A stretch of DNA of 64,000 nt from Cavia porcellus. Taxonomy: Eukaryota > Chordata > Mammalia > Rodentia > Caviidae. Under the pieces are notes generated by a model. That model saw nothing but the letters and a program-made list of their open reading frames with translations, had not been told where the DNA came from and did not search any database. The DNA is taken from the NCBI RefSeq assembly GCF_034190915.1, contig NW_026947504.1, forward strand, positions 66,243,474 through 66,307,473, in the 5' to 3' direction. The stretch's first letter is position 1. Every line of letters begins with the position of its first letter. The position numbers were made by a program, and so were the translations under genes. Below, in pieces: positions 61,839 through 64,000 of this stretch.

Positions 61839-62142
61839 CCTGTGGTACATTGTTTGTCAGTGTCCCTTGATGACAGCAGATGGCCCAAAGCATGAGAGCT
61901 TAAGTGGACTAGGGAAGAAGGGAAACAGCTACAAGGCTGAAGCAAGACTCAAGCAGTAGCAGCAGTCGGTCAGGCTAGGGTATAGATTACAACAACAACA
62001 ACAAAAAATTGAACTATATCCTCTCCCACATCAAATAATCTTGACATGTAGGATGGGGATTCAGTGCATCTTAAGGACCACCCCAGGAGTCTGGAAGCTA
62101 TGAAAACATCGCAGTTACACTTTTAGTCCCTCACAGTACTCA

Positions 62143-62424
<282 letters not shown>

Positions 62425-62607
62425 TCATCAGGAGAAACAGAAGGCAAAGGAGAGGGCAGACGGGCTGAGCGCTCACAGCACTTAGAGACAATTTGGTTTA
62501 CAACAGTGAATTCCTAGAAAAGCCTGGGTGGCCAAGCAAGGAGACTCTGCCTCCGAAGTTATAGTGCAGGGTAGAATGAAACAGTTTGTTGAAAATGAGA
62601 ACAGAGC

Positions 62608-62765
62608 ACAGCATGGTGGTGCCCATCTGTAATCCTAACCATTCTGGAGCCTGAGGCAGGGAAATCACTAGTTCAAGATCTTGTCTCAAAATTAAAAATA
62701 AAATAAGGCTGGCGGCAGCTTAGCGGTAGACTGTTCCCAGGTTCAATCCAGAAAGTACTAAGAAT
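62608..62765 (+). mobile_element. B1-dID composite SINE
   Basis: agcatggtggtgcccatctg, 'ctggagcctgaggcagggaa', then an ID-like right half (ggcagcttagcggtagactg, ggttcaatccagaaagtac). It lies just upstream of the penultimate C13orf42 exon. Confidence 0.8.
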
Positions 62766-63432
62766 TGTTTTTTTTTTTATTGAATTGAAAAGACACCCAA
62801 GATGTATCACACTGTGTAACCAAAAAGAGATTCTGTTTCTTTTAACAAAATAAAGTGTGTGTTCTCGTGTGTTTAACACACTTTGAAAGGTTATGCACTG
62901 ATGGTTTTCTCTGAGTGACAGGATCATATGTTCTTACTGTCTTCTTTATACTTTAGAATGCTCTTTGTTGCAATGAACATAGATTATTATGCTTTTTCAG
63001 AAAAAAATGACCATTCTATGACAAGTATTCTCATCAGATTATAGCTGTGCAATGACCCTTCCATCCCTAGTACATTTTGCCATTCTTTCACTCATACCAT
63101 GGCTTTCCCAGGCCCCAATCTTAGGGTGATTACTTTGGGTCAGGGACTGAAAGGGCTGCATGGGAGAGGGAAGCAGGCAGTAGATTCATGGGGGAATGAG
63201 CTGAGCTCGGGGAACAGGAATAACCTATGCAGTTGTGCAAAACCAGATCTGAAAACCCAGATCTCACAGCTACACATCTATCAAGGCCAGAACAAGAAGC
63301 TATAAGCATGTCGTCTTTTCAGCATTACATAGAACTCTCAAGAATTATTTACTCTTGGTACTGAAACCTGTTACTTTAGTAATCACAATCTCCTGAACTC
63401 CTGGATGAAATCACCACTAAATTGCACCATGG
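62766..63432. other. C13orf42 intron, single copy
   Basis: No repeat or exon recognised. Confidence 0.4.
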
Positions 63433-64000
63433 GCCAACACTCATTTAGGACAAAAACCCTACAGAGAATTGGAACAAATGGGTCTCTGCCTCAAGCAGAT
63501 AAAAGCCATCTATGACAAACTAACAACCCACATTATACTAAATGGACAAAAACTGAAAGCTTTCACTCTAAAGTCAGGAACAAGACAAGGTTGTCATTAT
63601 CACTACTCTTATTCAATACTGTTCTCAAAACATTAGCCAGAGAATTATACAAGAGAGAGAAATAAAAGGATTAAGGATAGGAAAGGAATGAGTTAAATTA
63701 TCATTATTCACAGATGACATGATACTCTACATAGGAGACCTCAAAAGCTGCATTTGTCAAAAAGGACTAGGTTTAATATGCAAATTAAGCAATATAGCTG
63801 GATATAAAGTCAGCACTTGAAAATCAATAGCATTCCTGTACCCAAACAACAAACTCACAGAAATTAGGGAAATAATACCTTTCAGAATAGCATCCAAAAA
63901 AATGAAATACTTAGGCATAAATCTTAGAAATAATGTAATAGATATATACATTGAAAACTATAGAACTCTGAAAAAGGAGATTAAAGAGGGTATCACAAAA
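63433..64000 (+). mobile_element. L1-G: 5'-truncated LINE-1 leaving the window
   Basis: Begins abruptly in ORF2 RT (ccaacactcatttagg, homologous to L1-C near 13158) and continues past the window end. RT blocks: SGTRQGC is intact, followed by a shifted frame; the catalytic block reads FTDDMILY (Ala to Thr, both Asp kept). Blocks equivalent to '[14 protein letters not shown]' follow with stops. Inactive in the part seen. Confidence 0.88.

Overview
The window is vertebrate nuclear DNA from a placental mammal, almost certainly a non-murid rodent. It carries tRNA-derived ID-type SINEs, B1/7SL-type SINEs (some fused to an ID tail), a rodent-style LINE-1 lineage and an IAP-like class II endogenous retrovirus. 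No bacterial-type genes, operons or CRISPR arrays are present. The exact genus cannot be fixed from sequence alone.

Host genes. Two protein-coding genes lie on the minus strand and are represented only by short exons. On the right, the last two coding exons of the C13orf42 orthologue lie at 62144-62384 and 60984-61158 and run to its stop codon. To the left are two early coding exons of GUCY1B2, the beta-2 subunit of soluble guanylate cyclase (48077-48150 and 23313-23407), with intact reading frame and splice sites. A possible start-codon exon lies at about 49800. The rest of GUCY1B2 lies left of the window, so about 1-48000 is its introns. From memory, the two genes are also near neighbours on human 13q14; that GUCY1B2 is a pseudogene in humans is likewise recalled knowledge. 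The gene parts seen here look intact.

Repeat layout. 1-16400 is a nest: an old, nearly full-length LINE-1 (L1-A, plus) holds a 5'-truncated L1 (L1-B), a ~340-bp LTR- or DNA-transposon-like element, two ID SINEs and a complete younger L1 (L1-C, with four tandem 5'UTR monomers), itself hit by an ID SINE. Target-site duplications (TSDs) order most of these events. 17418-20807 is a young, internally deleted IAP-like provirus (minus) with two 430-bp LTRs differing at three positions and a 6-bp TSD. A related solo LTR (plus, own 6-bp TSD) lies 1.1 kb to its right. 28052-40005 holds two head-to-head L1s: L1-E (minus, multiply rearranged) and L1-D (plus, full length). A further 5'-truncated L1 enters at 63433 and leaves the window. 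The remaining sequence is mostly single-copy intron or intergenic DNA with old MIR, L2, L1M and DNA-transposon fossils.

All L1 copies are inactive, with stops, frameshifts and damaged catalytic motifs. The provirus lacks most of gag-pol-env. The most informative signals are the exon assignments, the insertion chronology, the young provirus in sense orientation inside a GUCY1B2 intron, and the three unrelated kinds of L1 5'UTR in one locus. I found no convincing new biological system.
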